This document shows, piece after piece, positions 11,416 to 22,065 of a stretch of DNA of 64,000 bases. The translations under genes were made by a program, and so were the position numbers. The stretch spans positions 496,001 to 560,000 of the forward strand of contig JABWDB010000030.1 of NCBI GenBank assembly GCA_019614645.1, given 5' to 3'. This stretch comes from Stratiolaelaps scimitus. Taxonomy: Eukaryota > Arthropoda > Arachnida > Mesostigmata > Laelapidae. Numbering within the stretch: the stretch's first letter is position 1; each line of letters opens with the position of its first letter. The notes beneath the pieces were generated by a model that was not told the DNA's origin, did no database searches, and was given only the letters and a program-made list of their open reading frames with translations.

Positions 11416-13914
11416 CTAGCTTTCCGAAACAATTGGCCGGGGTCGACCCATCAGGCCTCCCACCTCACCAGACACGTTAGTTTCCAACCTGCTTAGGCTC
11501 GATGTACCATAAACGTTGTCTGTAACGCGGCTACTATCGTCTCGGTGCTCTCCGTTGTCTTCACCTTCATCGCCCTCGCCGCCCAGGAGCCGCCGGATGC
11601 GCTCTCTTTCTAGCTTGTCTTTCTCGACCATCAGTTCTCTCGTGAGGATCTCAGCTCGTGCCCAGTTCTCCGGAGCCTCACAGATATACTTCATGAATCC
11701 GCGCATACCATCAGCCTCGGTGGCAGTCCTGAGCTCCGGCCCCATCCATTCCTGCCTTGTTTCAGTTAGGGCAGTGCACGCTGCCAGCTTGTGCAGAGGA
11801 TCGTCTTCATCGCATTCACGGCACAGTACACAGCATACAGCGACATCCTTGAATCTTGCCAGGTACGACTTGAAGTCGCCGTGGCCTGTTAGGAACTGTG
11901 TCATGTAATATGACAGCTCACCACCCGACGGCCGCTCAATCCAGCTTCTGATATCCGGAATGAGCTCCTTGACGGAGCCTCCCGCATCTATTTTTCCGAT
12001 CGAGGTCCACCTTTGCTGCCACTTGTCCATGCTAACACGCCTCAGCTCTTCCTTGCTTTTTTGCGGGTCGCACCAAGCCGCCCTCCGTTCGGCAGCCTTG
12101 ATATCCCATGGAAGTGAGCCAGCAAGTACGCACGCAGCATCTCCATTCACATCCCTGTACGCTTGTATGAGGCGCAGCGCTAGGGTGCGTTGTGCCTTGT
12201 TCATTGTCTCTTTGTTACACGATGTATCGAACGTTGGTTCCGCCCATACCTGGGCACCGAAGAGCATTATTGATTCTCCGACCGCCATATACAGTCGTCG
12301 TTTGCCCGCCTTCGGCCCGTGGATGTTTGGCATCAAACGGGCAAGTTGGGCCGCAGTTCCCGTGGTCCTCTCTTTGGCGATTCTGACGTGGGGTGTGCCC
12401 CTCAGGTCCCGGTCGAGAAAGACTCCCAGGTAGCGCACCACTTTCTTCAGCTCAATTCGAGAACCGTCTAGAGCAATGTTGAGATCGCGGCAATGCTTCT
12501 TCCCCATTAGCAATACTGCTTCCGACTTAGCCGGGGCTAATTCTAGGCCGTTTTTTCGCATCCAAAGGGAGATTTCAGCCAGTGCCAAATTTGCATTGGC
12601 CTCTAGTTCATCCTCTGTTCTCGCCACAATAGTCACCGCGATGTCGTCCGCGTAAGCGACAAGATCAACGTCTCCCGGCAGGTCTTGGAGGCGCAAAACG
12701 CCGTCGTAGGCCAGGTTCCACAACAGGGGTCCCAGAATGGACCCCTGTGGGACACCCGCCGTCATCTTCATGCTGATACCCTCACTCTCGATGTGGCGCT
12801 CCTTCAGATAAGCAGCCACAATTCTGACAAGGTACTGTGGCACCTTCCGCTGGACGAGTGTTCGAAGTATTACTGGCCACGGAAGGCTATTGAACGCGTT
12901 CCGGACGTCTAGCATTATTGCCATGCAGAATTTCCGCTTCCTCAGTGGTGCCTTGTGGATTGTCTCAGCCTTGGAAAGCACCCGGTGGATTGCTGTCAGC
13001 ACCGACCGTTTCTTTCGGAATCCATATTGGGCGTCGGACATTAACCCGTATTCTTCCGCGAAGCGCCTGAGTCGGGCCTCGATAACCGATTCGAACGCCT
13101 TGGCGTGAGTGCCAAGTAGGCAGATGGGGCGAAAACCGCTGCCACCACCCACGCCTTTCGGGATCAGGATCACTTCAGCCTTCTTCCATACAGCTGGAAA
13201 CGAGCCAGAGCGTATCAGCTCGGTGAAAACCTTGGCCACGACCCGTGGGAACTCCTTCAGAAGGGTTCTCGTCGCCGCCGGTGGGATTCCGTCCATTCCT
13301 GGTGTCTTGCCTGGCTTGACTCGCTCAGCCGCCTCCAAGATCTCCTCAACGGAGACGGCGGGGATCCCGTTTTGGTCCCCGTTGGCCTTGTTGTCGTCGC
13401 CGTCGTCGACGTCGTCCTCCGGTGCAGCGACCTCGTACCTGGTGCGATCGAAGTCGGGCAGTTTTGGGAATAGCTTGTCTAGAACCAACCTGCGTTGATC
13501 CGGTTCCAGCGCATTCGCGCGCTTCCCCTTGACCTTGTTCCGGACCAACTGGTAAGGCTTACCCCACGGATAGCGTTCGAGGTCCCCGAGGAACACCTTC
13601 CATGTATTCTCCTTGCTTTTTTTAATTTCCCGGCGTAGGACGGCCCTTAACCTCCGCAATTCGACAACGGCCCCCACAACGGTCGCTTCCTCAACATCCG
13701 GTCTTGCTCGGATCACCTTGAGTCGGCGTCTTGCTCGTAGACACTCTCTTCTGGAGTCCGCTATCTTCTCGTTCCACCAGTGTTTGGCAGAGACCTGCCT
13801 GCGTCGCTTCGGATGCACTCGAGCTTGTTCGCACGCGCTAATGAGCAGTGCCTGCAGAGCCACAGCGCTCGTAGGTTCGCCAGATGCAGCGATCTCTCTT
13901 CTGATGGCTTCCAC
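11416..13914 (-). CDS. R1-type reverse transcriptase with C-terminal zinc knuckle
   Basis: An uninterrupted 832-codon frame (counted from a GTG at 13914; the true frame is a continuation of a longer ORF2). Reverse transcriptase spans roughly residues 185-500: PGKTPGMDGI at 201-210, FRPICLLGTHAKAFE at 261-275, palm motif A LDVRNAFNSL at 335-344, AGVPQGSILGPLLWN at 386-400 and the catalytic YADD at 421-424. A C-terminal CCHC cluster C695/C698...H708...C713 follows, as is usual in R1-type ORF2. A long acidic tail ends the protein. The enzyme copies element RNA at a nicked target. All catalytic residues look present, but the element lacks its nuclease, so it cannot mobilise itself. The clade call rests on motif wording and the CCHC position. 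Confidence 0.88.
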   Translation of the reverse strand: MEAIRREIAASGEPTSAVALQALLISACEQARVHPKRRRQVSAKHWWNEKIADSRRECLRARRRLKVIRARPDVEEATVVGAVVELRRLRAVLRREIKKSKENTWKVFLGDLERYPWGKPYQLVRNKVKGKRANALEPDQRRLVLDKLFPKLPDFDRTRYEVAAPEDDVDDGDDNKANGDQNGIPAVSVEEILEAAERVKPGKTPGMDGIPPAATRTLLKEFPRVVAKVFTELIRSGSFPAVWKKAEVILIPKGVGGGSGFRPICLLGTHAKAFESVIEARLRRFAEEYGLMSDAQYGFRKKRSVLTAIHRVLSKAETIHKAPLRKRKFCMAIMLDVRNAFNSLPWPVILRTLVQRKVPQYLVRIVAAYLKERHIESEGISMKMTAGVPQGSILGPLLWNLAYDGVLRLQDLPGDVDLVAYADDIAVTIVARTEDELEANANLALAEISLWMRKNGLELAPAKSEAVLLMGKKHCRDLNIALDGSRIELKKVVRYLGVFLDRDLRGTPHVRIAKERTTGTAAQLARLMPNIHGPKAGKRRLYMAVGESIMLFGAQVWAEPTFDTSCNKETMNKAQRTLALRLIQAYRDVNGDAACVLAGSLPWDIKAAERRAAWCDPQKSKEELRRVSMDKWQQRWTSIGKIDAGGSVKELIPDIRSWIERPSGGELSYYMTQFLTGHGDFKSYLARFKDVAVCCVLCRECDEDDPLHKLAACTALTETRQEWMGPELRTATEADGMRGFMKYICEAPENWARAEILTRELMVEKDKLERERIRRLLGGEGDEGEDNGEHRDDSSRVTDNVYGTSSLSRLETNVSGEVGGLMGRPRPIVSES

Positions 13915-14192
13915 TGTAGCTTCCCGACCTTGGAAACGTAACTTGCTCCATTGGGCCTTGTGTCGGCTGGCGTGTCGTCATAGTCAGTTCAATCTTGAAT
14001 TCAATCCCTTGGTGGTCGCTCATGGAGACCTCATCTGGGAGGACCGTCCAGTCCGAGATGCGGCCTATTTGCTCCGTGCCTGGTCGACGTAAGAAGAGCC
14101 GAGTGTGCCGACAAAGGTTGGCTCCCGCCCATCGTTCAGAGTTACCAAGTCGTTCTCAGCCATCCAGTCGAGCATGACCTGGCCCCGAGCAT
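13838..14192 (-). pseudogene. remnant of the R1 apurinic-like endonuclease
   Basis: Upstream of the reverse transcriptase, minus-strand translation in shifting frames gives DWMAENDLVTLNDG, then GSSYVD, then IGRISDWTVLPDE, then SDHQGIEF. These are the last motifs of the exonuclease-endonuclease-phosphatase fold in R1-type ORF2 proteins, including the terminal SDH catalytic triplet. At least two frame changes are needed to read through: one near 14085 (a TAG interrupts the first frame) and one between about 13990 and 13960 before the reverse transcriptase frame. Everything upstream was lost at integration. Confidence 0.75.
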
Positions 14193-14193
14193 G

Positions 14194-14206
14194 ACTAGAT
14201 GCCTTC
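14194..14206. repeat. target-site duplication of the R1-clade insertion, 5' side
   Basis: Second exact copy of ACTAGATGCCTTC, marking the truncated 5' junction. Confidence 0.9.
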
Positions 14207-16859
14207 TATGGACATTAATTGGGCTTACCTTGCATTCCCTACAATACTCATATCACTTCGTCTTCGTACGATCTAAAATACATGCTTTACGTATGAGCCA
14301 ATGCAGGATGTGGCGTTTTGGAGTATGCGAATACCAATTTATTTGAATGCCCTTCTAAAATGATGACAGAAATATTATGTAGAAATATTATATACACATT
14401 GTAGACTGCTAGTCTGGCGTCTGAAAGAGGAGTTAGTTTTGGTTAGATGTATGTTAAAGCACGAAACAACCAAAACAGTAGCGCCGTATGATTATTATAA
14501 TTAATCATTTCGTCTGATGATTACGAAAATATGTTTTTATTAGTTATACTTTCCTGTGGTGTACCCGAAAAACAGATAACGTCCGCTCTGTCCAGATTGT
14601 AGCCTGAAGGGCTACTATCTGGACATCAACGAGCATTCCTCTGCAACGATGCTCAAGCGGCGGAGTCCATAGTTTGGCATTCGTATTGTACGTGACAGTT
14701 TTATCTTGGTTATGGAATAGAGATGTTGAACTTAAATAAATCAATAATGCTTCCCTGTACATTGTTTTACCTAACGACTCTTAGTCATTCGTGACTGGCG
14801 CCACAAGCTCGAAGGTGGAGTTACAATTACAGAAATGGTCGTATTATGTATTCGTTGAGATTATCATTATATCACCATCATGATCAGTGTATCAAGATTT
14901 GTATAATATTTCATTGTGTTACAGTAAAAATTCCATTACATTTATGATTCTGGCGATGCGCATGAGTACAAGTTTATTGCATGCTGTTGGTGGGCGCCGG
15001 CCTTTAGTTTCAGCACAAATCCTGTTCTTGAGTTGATTCCAGTTACGTCAAACATTAGGTCAAAGGTATCTTCGTTTTTCACTTGAATTCTACCCACTGA
15101 TATTTTATTTCATTTTTTTTAAAAGGTTGACATTCCATACCCTCGACGGGTATCACACATTACGAGCCGCACCAGTTGCTATTCGTTGAGTTTTATATAT
15201 ACATTTGCCACGCAAAACATTCTGAGTGTCCAGTTGCATACCAGCCAGCACCTACATATATTGACAGGCATGTCCTGTTCTCTGAGGTTGAGATTAGATG
15301 AGAATATTACACCTAATTCTTTCACAATACGAAATTTACTTCAGTAAATCTTTGGGGTTGAGGTTGCGAAGTAATATAGAGGTTTGTTGCAATGAATTCG
15401 TGCGGTGTTCATTTGTTATGGGAATTTACAGCTTTACACAATCGGTGCATATCATCAACTTCACCGGATTGTATACGATAGGTTTTACACCATCTATAAA
15501 TAATATATATAGTAGGCCCCAATCGTTCTTTGTGAACACCCTGTTTCCACCGGCTCATGGCTGGAAAATGTGTCTGTGAACTTAATAGAAAATACAGATT
15601 CCTGAAAAAGTCTGACATCCATTGAAGAATTTTGCCTCCAGCCTCTTTCGAATGTCGAAAAGGGTCGTGAAGGTCATGAGGCAGCGGGAGGTTAAGAAAA
15701 CAGAGTTTTCAAAGTTCTTTTGAAATCACAGTGTATAACATCTACTATATAGGATAGATGCATCTATTCACAGAGCGATAACGTTGAGGACCATTAGAAG
15801 AGTGTATGTCCGTATTTCTCCCTTTTCGGTGGGCGAATTAGTATTTGGACCGTGTTATTATGAGCTCTCTATCCGGATATGTTTGACTTTGGGAGTTTAT
15901 GGCTTCAGATATAATTGGGTGGACTGAGAGTCCGTCACCGTGAATGCCATAATGAACATAGTTCATGTGCATATCCCGGGTTGTATTACCATATAGGTAA
16001 ATTCTTCAAAATTGATGCCTGTTCAGTCAGAGTTAGCCTGCAGCTTGCCATTATTAGTATTCACCCTTCTCTGAACCCCACAGGAACTGGGATTGAACTT
16101 TGAAATAGGTTGCTTTGGTCTCTATCTGTACGATTTCTGGCTAACTGGCCTTAGCCACGATGAGAATAAAAAATAATCGATATATCTATTAATTCAATGC
16201 GTCTTCATCTTTAACTAAAATATGTGACGTCTGCGCCGCAATATTTTTTCAAGATCGATTAAATAATACGCAGGTCTTGGTTGTAAGTCGCGCCTGAATA
16301 AAAGAGTACGAAGGGAAATCATTACTCCTCGGGGACTCATCTGACTCGCGGAAAAGTCAGCGTTTTTTTTCGAGGGCGTTTGTGGCCCTCGGTAGTGCCT
16401 GACCACATCCGTAGTTGAAGATCATTCAATGGACGATGTGATGTATATAGGTTAGGAAAAGTTGTAGTATTGACAGTAGCAATTCTACGCACATCCGAGT
16501 CCAAAATGAGCATTAGAAAAGAAGTTGTCTCGCGGTAGATACGAAAGTTCAGAGGTTCGACCAAACAAATTGATATCGAAGCAGCAGATGTGTTGGTCAG
16601 CTGATTGCGTGGACACAGCAGAAGAAGAGAGTAGACAATCTCTGTGAAGTATTATTTTGTGAACACCCATATATTTATATTTTGAGATTTCAGCGCGGAA
16701 ACGACAAGAGAAAAGCTCAGTGTTCTTATAGGCACTAAAGAAAAGCGATGCTATGCATTTTCAGTATTGATATCACAACGATTTGATGGAACAAGCAACA
16801 AGGTCAGAAATTTCCATAATTATATTATATATTAAATTTTATTCAACGTAAAATTGATA
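14207..16859. other. no recognisable gene
   Basis: About 2.65 kb of AT-rich sequence with short unrelated frames on both strands. The longest (15298-15579, 93 codons) is low-complexity and hydrophobic and reads like chance. Confidence 0.5.
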
Positions 16860-17631
16860 ATGATAGTTTTTGTAAAACAATTGCCTACGTGGATGACACC
16901 ACTCTGTTGTTTCGCGTGCGGCCGGAAAGGGTACAACAGGACATTTTTGAGGCGCTTAGTAAAGTATGTCTTTGTGAAAACGTTTGAGAGTTTTTGTCTT
17001 GCCATTAATGCAAGCAAAACGAATATAACTGTTTCGCTCACCACAACAGAACATTGCGATCGGCCAAATGAGTTTCTTTGACATTGCAGTGGTCATCTAC
17101 GGTCAGATGCCTGGGCCCGGCTTTGAACGAGAAGCTCAGATGGAAGGATCATTTAAGTTCCGTATTGCCGAAGTGCTACGCTGTAGTGGCCTCTTTGCGT
17201 CGACTTCGAGAGCAAGCTCTCGGAAGGTTTGGTGTATCCTTACAAAGCCCTTCTTGTCCCTCTACTCAGCTATGGTATCTCCGTCTGGGGTGGAGGCTAC
17301 AAAAATGTATTTCAGAGGGGGGAGGTTATACAGAATGACGCGCTCCGAGCTATTGCTGGTAGAACTCGAAGAGACTCGGTTGCGGACGTCCTAATGAAAG
17401 TTAACCTTCCTTTGCTGACGACATTGTACACACTTCACGTTGCTCTTCTTGCTTTCAAGATATACAAGGGCATTGTGCCTACAGACGCTGCTCTTCCGAT
17501 CAAGGCCTGCACCAAACGAACTGCCCGTGGGACGACGGTGTTCGTGACACCACTGGTTATCAAAGAATCAAGCCGCCATACTCCCGCTTATCGCCTGCCG
17601 TCAGTCTGGGGTTCTCTCCCTAGAGAGATGC
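16860..17631 (+). pseudogene. jockey/CR1-type LINE, 3' half of the reverse transcriptase
   Basis: Translation in two or three frames gives TIAYVDDTTLLFRVRPE (catalytic Y-x-D-D at 16886-16897), then INASKTN, then LNEKLRWKDHL, then LVYKALLVPLLSYGISVWGG in its family-like arrangement, QNDALRAIAGRTRRDS and finally RLPSVWGSLPREMR. This is the palm, thumb and connection region of jockey- or CR1-type LINE reverse transcriptases. The frame changes near 17000 and near 17230. The longest uninterrupted piece runs from 17229. Identity ends abruptly near 17631, where an oppositely oriented gypsy relic begins. Non-functional. Confidence 0.7.
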
Positions 17632-18980
17632 GGTCTACGAGTCGGTGTATCCGCCTGTTGCACGGTTCCAGGATTGTGGCTAGTCGAGAATTTAAGTTCG
17701 GATTGCTGATCAAGCCACCTTGCGGTGGTCTCCTTCTGTGCCGCTACGGCTTGACTATCGGGGACTACCGTGAAAGGATGCCCGTAACTGGAGTCGCCCT
17801 GAGTTGTCCATATGACTGTCAGCTGCTCGGGCTTGGTAGAATGATAATTTGCCTCCGATGCTGACAGCGTTCTGCTAATTGCGTACACCAAGCGCCAGTC
17901 TTCGCCGCCGTGTTGCAACAGCACCGCGCCTAGACCAGTAATACTTGCACCAATGTGCAACTCCGTTTCACGACCGATCTGGTATCTCGCTAATACCGGT
18001 CCCTTCAATTTCTCGAATACACCTTCACATGCCTCTGTCCACGTGAAATGATTTCTTAAGCAGTGAACTAAGTGGCGCTGCAATCCTCGCATAGCTCCGT
18101 ATAAATCGATGGAAGAAGCTCGTCAGAACAGGAAATATACTTTCCTCCGTTTCGTTCATGGACAGAGGGAATTCGGTGACTGCCTTGAGTTTGCGGGTCC
18201 CAGTCTATATCACTGCTTGAGACAGTCGAAACCCAAGAAACTCAACGGTGCCCATAAGGAAGTTGCACTTGCTGAGTCTCACTGTCAACCTCGCCTCCAC
18301 GAGCGCCCGCGAGACCTTGCCGATGCGGATCAGCTGTTTGTCATAACTATCGCCAGGTGTGATCATGTCATCGAGAAATGGTAGGGCGATCGCATTTCCC
18401 ATCTTCTCCCTCAGCCTCATCATCATTTTCTGAAAGGAGGAGGATCCGTTGGCGAGTCCTAGCATGAGTACGTTCAGCTGAAGAATGGAACGGGATGATG
18501 AACGCCGCCTTCTCGGCAGCACCCGGAACCATGAGTACCTGGAAGCACCTGCACGCGAGGTCAAACGTCGAGTACATACTTCTACCACCACCGGCATCTA
18601 GTGTGTCGTCACCCAATGGAATCGGGAACGGAGTGCGTACCGTCTGGGCGTTCAATTTCCTGTAGTAGATCACCATCAGATACTCGCCACTCTTTTTCTT
18701 CATCAACAATGCCGGATTGCCATATGACGACTGCGACAGGCTAATCATGCCGGCGTCACTCATCTGCTCAATGATGCCGCGCAGCACTTCCAGGTCCGAC
18801 AGCGACAACTTATATGACCTACACGTGAGTGGGTTACTCTTCGGGTGCTCCTCAATTCGAGCTCGGCCAACGGCGTGAATTCCAACTCACCCATATCGTC
18901 AGCGAACACTCCGCGGTGCCGATTCAGCAAAGCGCACAACGAATTTTGCGCCTCCAACTGACATACCGTCACCCACGGTG
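17632..18980 (-). pseudogene. Ty3/gypsy pol relic: reverse transcriptase and RNase H
   Basis: Minus-strand frames in order: MGELEFTPLAELEL (pre-RT region, about 18890), IIEQMSDAGMISLSQSSYGN and LLMKKKSGEYLMVIYYRKLN (RT fingers), YSTFDLACRCFQVLMVP (palm motif A), LPFLDDMITPGDSY (the Y/F-L-D-D box, FLDD near 18375), then the RNase H domain TELHIGASITGLGAVLLQHG and YAISRTLSASEANYHSTKPE in minus frame 18092-17601. It needs at least three frame changes. One catalytic residue is lost: RNase H normally begins with D in the TDAS box, here read IGAS. Integrase is missing because the sequence stops at the LINE junction near 17632. I did not find LTRs for it. Confidence 0.75.
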
Positions 18981-19552
18981 AGGTGGTTTCGTGTCAGCAG
19001 GGACCTGATGCACTCTGGCCGGGTGACTCTCACTACTTTCCGTCATGAACACAAACTCGTCCTTTTAAATCTGGTATCCGAGCTTAATAACCTCTCCCTT
19101 CGCGATCTTCACGTCGCGCCGCCGACGTAACAAGTACCGTTACCCCACCGTTTGTAACAGGTATCATATAGCACACCGCGGGCGCCTCAATACAGGTCCT
19201 TGTCGTGGTATAGCACACAAAACATACACTGCAAGCAGGAATAACTACATAGCTCCGGGTGAGCTGCCGCGCTGAGCACTCGTGCTGTAGTGTTACTCTA
19301 CAAAATTAGCAGCCCATCACAATCGAGGAAGTCCTTCCGTAACAATATGGTCTGCCCACTCAATGCACTGCCTGCCAGCACCGTAAGTCGAACACTTCGG
19401 TGTCGAAGGCCGTCCAGATCTCATGTCACTACGCACTCTCTCACAGGCACACACGATCCTCCCACACCGCGAATTTGTCGGAGCAGCGCAGGTCTTAATT
19501 ATAGACTCAACTCCGTAGTGGCCCAAGTTAGTGATCATAGTCACCTGCGAAA
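18981..19552 (-). other. probable upstream part of the gypsy relic, unresolved
   Basis: This keeps the GC-richer composition of the gypsy pol relic and has a minus frame 19583-19317 (88 codons) without a recognised motif. It may be decayed protease or gag, but this is inferred from position alone. Confidence 0.3.
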
Positions 19553-19665
19553 GTAAGCAAAGGTAGCCCCAGTAGGTCCTCATAGTAATACCAAAAGGTT
19601 AAGTGCTGGGGCCTGTCAGATAGTGGTAAGCCTAAGGGTTAGCTCTTTAAATAAAAAAAAAAGCT
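19553..19665 (+). mobile_element. SINE family G, diverged copy
   Basis: Matches the family core (AGGTCCTCATAGTAATACC...AAGGTTAAG...GGCCTGTCAGATA...) with many substitutions, and ends in a run of A near 19651. Same orientation as the copies at 21776 and 57550. Its greater divergence suggests it is older. Confidence 0.7.
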
Positions 19666-20399
19666 TGTGGTGTTGTTACTTCGTAAAACGAGACATTCGA
19701 GGATAGGACCTGGCTAGATACCCCTTTATCCACAGTGATAGCGCGTTGTATCTACCCTACGCTCGGTGGCCTCCCATTGCAGAAGTAACATACGAGGGAC
19801 TATCAGCGCACATCCACCAGCATCATTCTCGTAGTTACTACCCCCACGCACGCTAACCCCATGAGCGCAACGACTCTGCGCGTTCACGCTGTACGTCACC
19901 ACGTTTTCACCACCGTACGTTTGTCGTAACTTCTCTCTAGACAATGGCGCTGTTGATGCCTCGTAATAGCCCAAGAACGTCACTAAGGCATCGTCCCGTC
20001 ATTTCATGAACTAAATACCTGTATTCAGTTTGCAATCCGGTTAAAATCTGTGCTTGATTGCATCAATCGGCATATCCAATTGTGGTGCAATCTATTCTTT
20101 CCTCAACGCGTAGTGCTCAATAACTTCATCTTGGCCTTGCACGCATCGTTATAGTCGTTCGATCAACACGCTCAGATCTTCCTTATGATAGTACGCAGGC
20201 CGGAATATTCCCCTCGGGGTACCGTTCCGGCTTTACACCATGGTTCCAATGTCATAAGTCAAGGGCATACCCTAACGATAGAATCATGAGTCAGCTGCAC
20301 TGGGACGCAACGTGGGTCTTCTTGTGCCGTATTCTTATTATTGGCCCGTCTGATTTCAAATTTGGCGGGTAGTGAGACATTAGCAAGCAGGCGGCGAGA
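19666..20399. other. no recognisable feature
   Basis: Contains an 85-codon minus frame (19983-19726) of unknown nature. It may be part of the neighbouring gypsy relic. Confidence 0.4.
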
Positions 20400-21235
20400 A
20401 AGCCGCTAACATTCGGCTTTCGTTGGGCGTTCGAAATGGCAATCGGCGGACCAGGTACCTCAGACTTGCATTCTCAGATGAAAAGTGTCAGGTTTGTTTC
20501 AACAGTAAAAATGTCCAGCTGAAATCCATCGAGAGTTCGTTAGTGTGCACGGTCATAATACCCTAAGTCGACGACAGGTGTACTGTTGGTGTGCTCAGTT
20601 TATGCAAGGCGACTGGGTCATCTAAAATGGGTGAACCTCATGAAACATATCATCGAATTACTAAGAATAATCTGAGGATGCAGAAAAGAAGTGCAAAATG
20701 GGTCCCTCATTAACTCGGTCCTGGCCAATCGAAAACGATGAGTGTTTCAATTTACAATCTGAATATATAGGCAGCAAAAGAGTCGCTTAGAGCACACCGT
20801 TGCAATGAACGAGCCATGGGTCAGCCTGTACAGGGGACTGGAAAAATATCAAGTAAAACTGTGGCTACGACCAGGTGAACAGGCAATGGCGGTAGTAGTA
20901 CGAAATAGATTCGAGCCTAAAGGAATGGTAGTGAAATTGTAAATTGGATTTCAACGGAAGTTGCTACTACGAGATTTTGGGTTCAAAAGAAAAGAGACTC
21001 GGCTCGATATCTCTGAAAGGACTAAATATGGCTATAGGTGCCCAAAGGAATGCAAACATCGATTTGCTCCGAAAGGCATTAAATAACGAACTTATAAATG
21101 GGAACGGAAATATTGCGACCTAGCCGTCACAAGGCTGCCAGAACTCTGGGACCGATGTATAAATAAAAGAGGGCACCTCTAATTCATACTTAAGTCTAAA
21201 TCGTTGTTTTAACTAACTTAGTTTAGGCCAGATTA
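20400..21235 (+). pseudogene. decayed mariner transposase related to the 41 and 46 kb copies
   Basis: Scattered blocks match the two better mariners in the same order: CCAGCTGAAATCCATCGA (N-terminal helix-turn-helix region) near 20516, AAAATGGGTCCC (linker region) near 20696, TAGAGCACACCGTTG and CCATGGGTCAGCCTGTACA (first catalytic region) near 20790-20834, and TTTTAACTAACTTAGTT near the 3' end. Stops and indels interrupt every frame, and the second and third catalytic blocks are not readable. It is the oldest-looking copy of the family here. I did not find its terminal repeats. Confidence 0.65.
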
Positions 21236-21251
21236 AAATTTATATGTGTGC

Positions 21252-21322
21252 GGTTTTTTTGGGTAAGCAGATCAAATACCGAGTGCGCTGCTCGGTATTT
21301 GATCTGCTTACCCAAAAAAACC
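21252..21322. repeat. perfect long hairpin, 32-bp arms, 7-base loop
   Basis: The left arm 21252-21283 is the exact reverse complement of 21291-21322, separated by TGCGCTG. It lies just outside the left LTR of the 21-26 kb gypsy element. The arm contains GGGTAAGCAGATC. Confidence 0.9.
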
Positions 21323-21481
21323 TGCATTCGTTTGGAGGTTGCTCGAGTTATTCTAAATCCTTCTATTTGATTCTCTATTTCTCTAGAAGAGATCTCACAA
21401 GAATGACTCTTCGTCGTTTACACCGACTAACTACTATCATATATAGTACTTTTGGATAAAAATACTTACTCATATATATTA

Positions 21482-21635
21482 ATGTTTTTCGAGCTGACCC
21501 TCAGCTGTTCCCCTATCTGACAGGCCTCAGCTCTTAACCTTTAGGTATTACTATGAGGACCTGTCGGGGCCACCTTTGCTTATTCTCTGCCTTACTCGTA
21601 CCTGACAAGAATCCTCAGATAAAGAAAGATGATTC
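21482..21635 (-). mobile_element. SINE family G, 5'-truncated copy nested in the LTR
   Basis: Reverse-complement copy of the family G unit, ending in CAGCTCGAAAAACATT on its own strand. It is flanked by similar sequences CTCATATATAT and CTCATAGATATATAT, a probable target duplication with one mismatch. The right LTR lacks it at the matching place. Confidence 0.8.
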
Positions 21636-21775
21636 CTCATAGATATATATATAATTCCACTCCACGACAAATATTAATATTCTGGTGGGGCTGTATTTGT
21701 ACAGCAGGGAAACATGAGAACTAGAACGCGATAATGCAACTGGGCCATAGCTATTACGCTGGGGTAATTACCTAC

Positions 21776-21997
21776 CGGGCCCCAGGACCGGAGGAACGCT
21801 GGTTCAAATCCTGTCAGACGCGTAGAATCTTTGGAGTTCTTTATCATCTTTCTTTATCTGAAGATTCTCGCCCGGTACGAGGAAGGAAGAGAATAAACAA
21901 AAGTGGCCCCGACAGGTCCTCATAATAACACCTAAAGGTTAAGAGCTGAGGCCTGTCAGATAGGGGAACAGCTGAGGGTCAGCTCGAAAAACAATTA
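21776..21997 (+). mobile_element. SINE family G, longest copy (222 bp), nested in the LTR
   Basis: Flanked by an 11-bp duplication TAATTACCTAC (21765-21775 and 21998-22008); the right LTR has the single empty site TAATTACCTGC. Near the 5' end is GGTTCAAATCC (about 21803), a good match to the B box of an internal RNA polymerase III promoter; no clear A box is seen, so the head may be truncated. The 3' half is the core shared by all G copies, in which GACAGG.CCTCA can pair with TGAGG.CCTGTC and AGCTGA with TCAGCT. The tail is CGAAAAACAATTA. Confidence 0.85.
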
Positions 21998-22051
21998 TAA
22001 TTACCTACCTCGAATCAACATCAATTAAACGAGCGGCAAGCCAAAGGGACA

Positions 22052-22065
22052 CCTCCCTTCTTTTA
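22052..22065 (-). other. polypurine tract of the gypsy element
   Basis: Reads AAAAGAAGGGAGG on the minus strand and is followed at once by the LTR start TGTCCC. Such tracts prime plus-strand DNA synthesis in LTR elements. Confidence 0.7.

Larger units (their letters stand above)
11157..14193 (-). mobile_element. R1-clade non-LTR retrotransposon, 5'-truncated
   Basis: About 3,037 bp on the minus strand, flanked by a perfect 13-bp target duplication. The 3' end is a 12-base A-tail (11158-11169 read in reverse) after about 250 bp of 3' untranslated sequence. The 5' end falls inside the apurinic-type endonuclease, so ORF1 and most of the nuclease are missing. Canonical R1 elements insert in 28S rDNA; the flanks here are ordinary AT-rich DNA, so this is either a lineage without rDNA specificity or an off-target copy. 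Related decayed copies lie at 28740-29100, 35085-35385 and 62490-63110. Confidence 0.9.
21345..22051 (-). repeat. left (3') LTR of the gypsy element, swollen by two SINEs
   Basis: Without the nested SINEs (21482-21635 and 21776-21997) it would be about 330 bp, similar to the right LTR of about 289 bp. The minus-strand start TGTCCCTTTGGC at 22051 follows the polypurine tract directly. The far end is uncertain. Confidence 0.75.

Noticed and set aside
13613..14092. Plus-strand frames of 129-159 codons across the R1 region
   Set aside because: They are antisense shadows of the minus-strand reverse transcriptase with no motif of their own.
17700..17864. C-terminal part of the plus frame 17229-17864
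   Set aside because: After about 17631 the frame is the antisense of gypsy RNase H coding.
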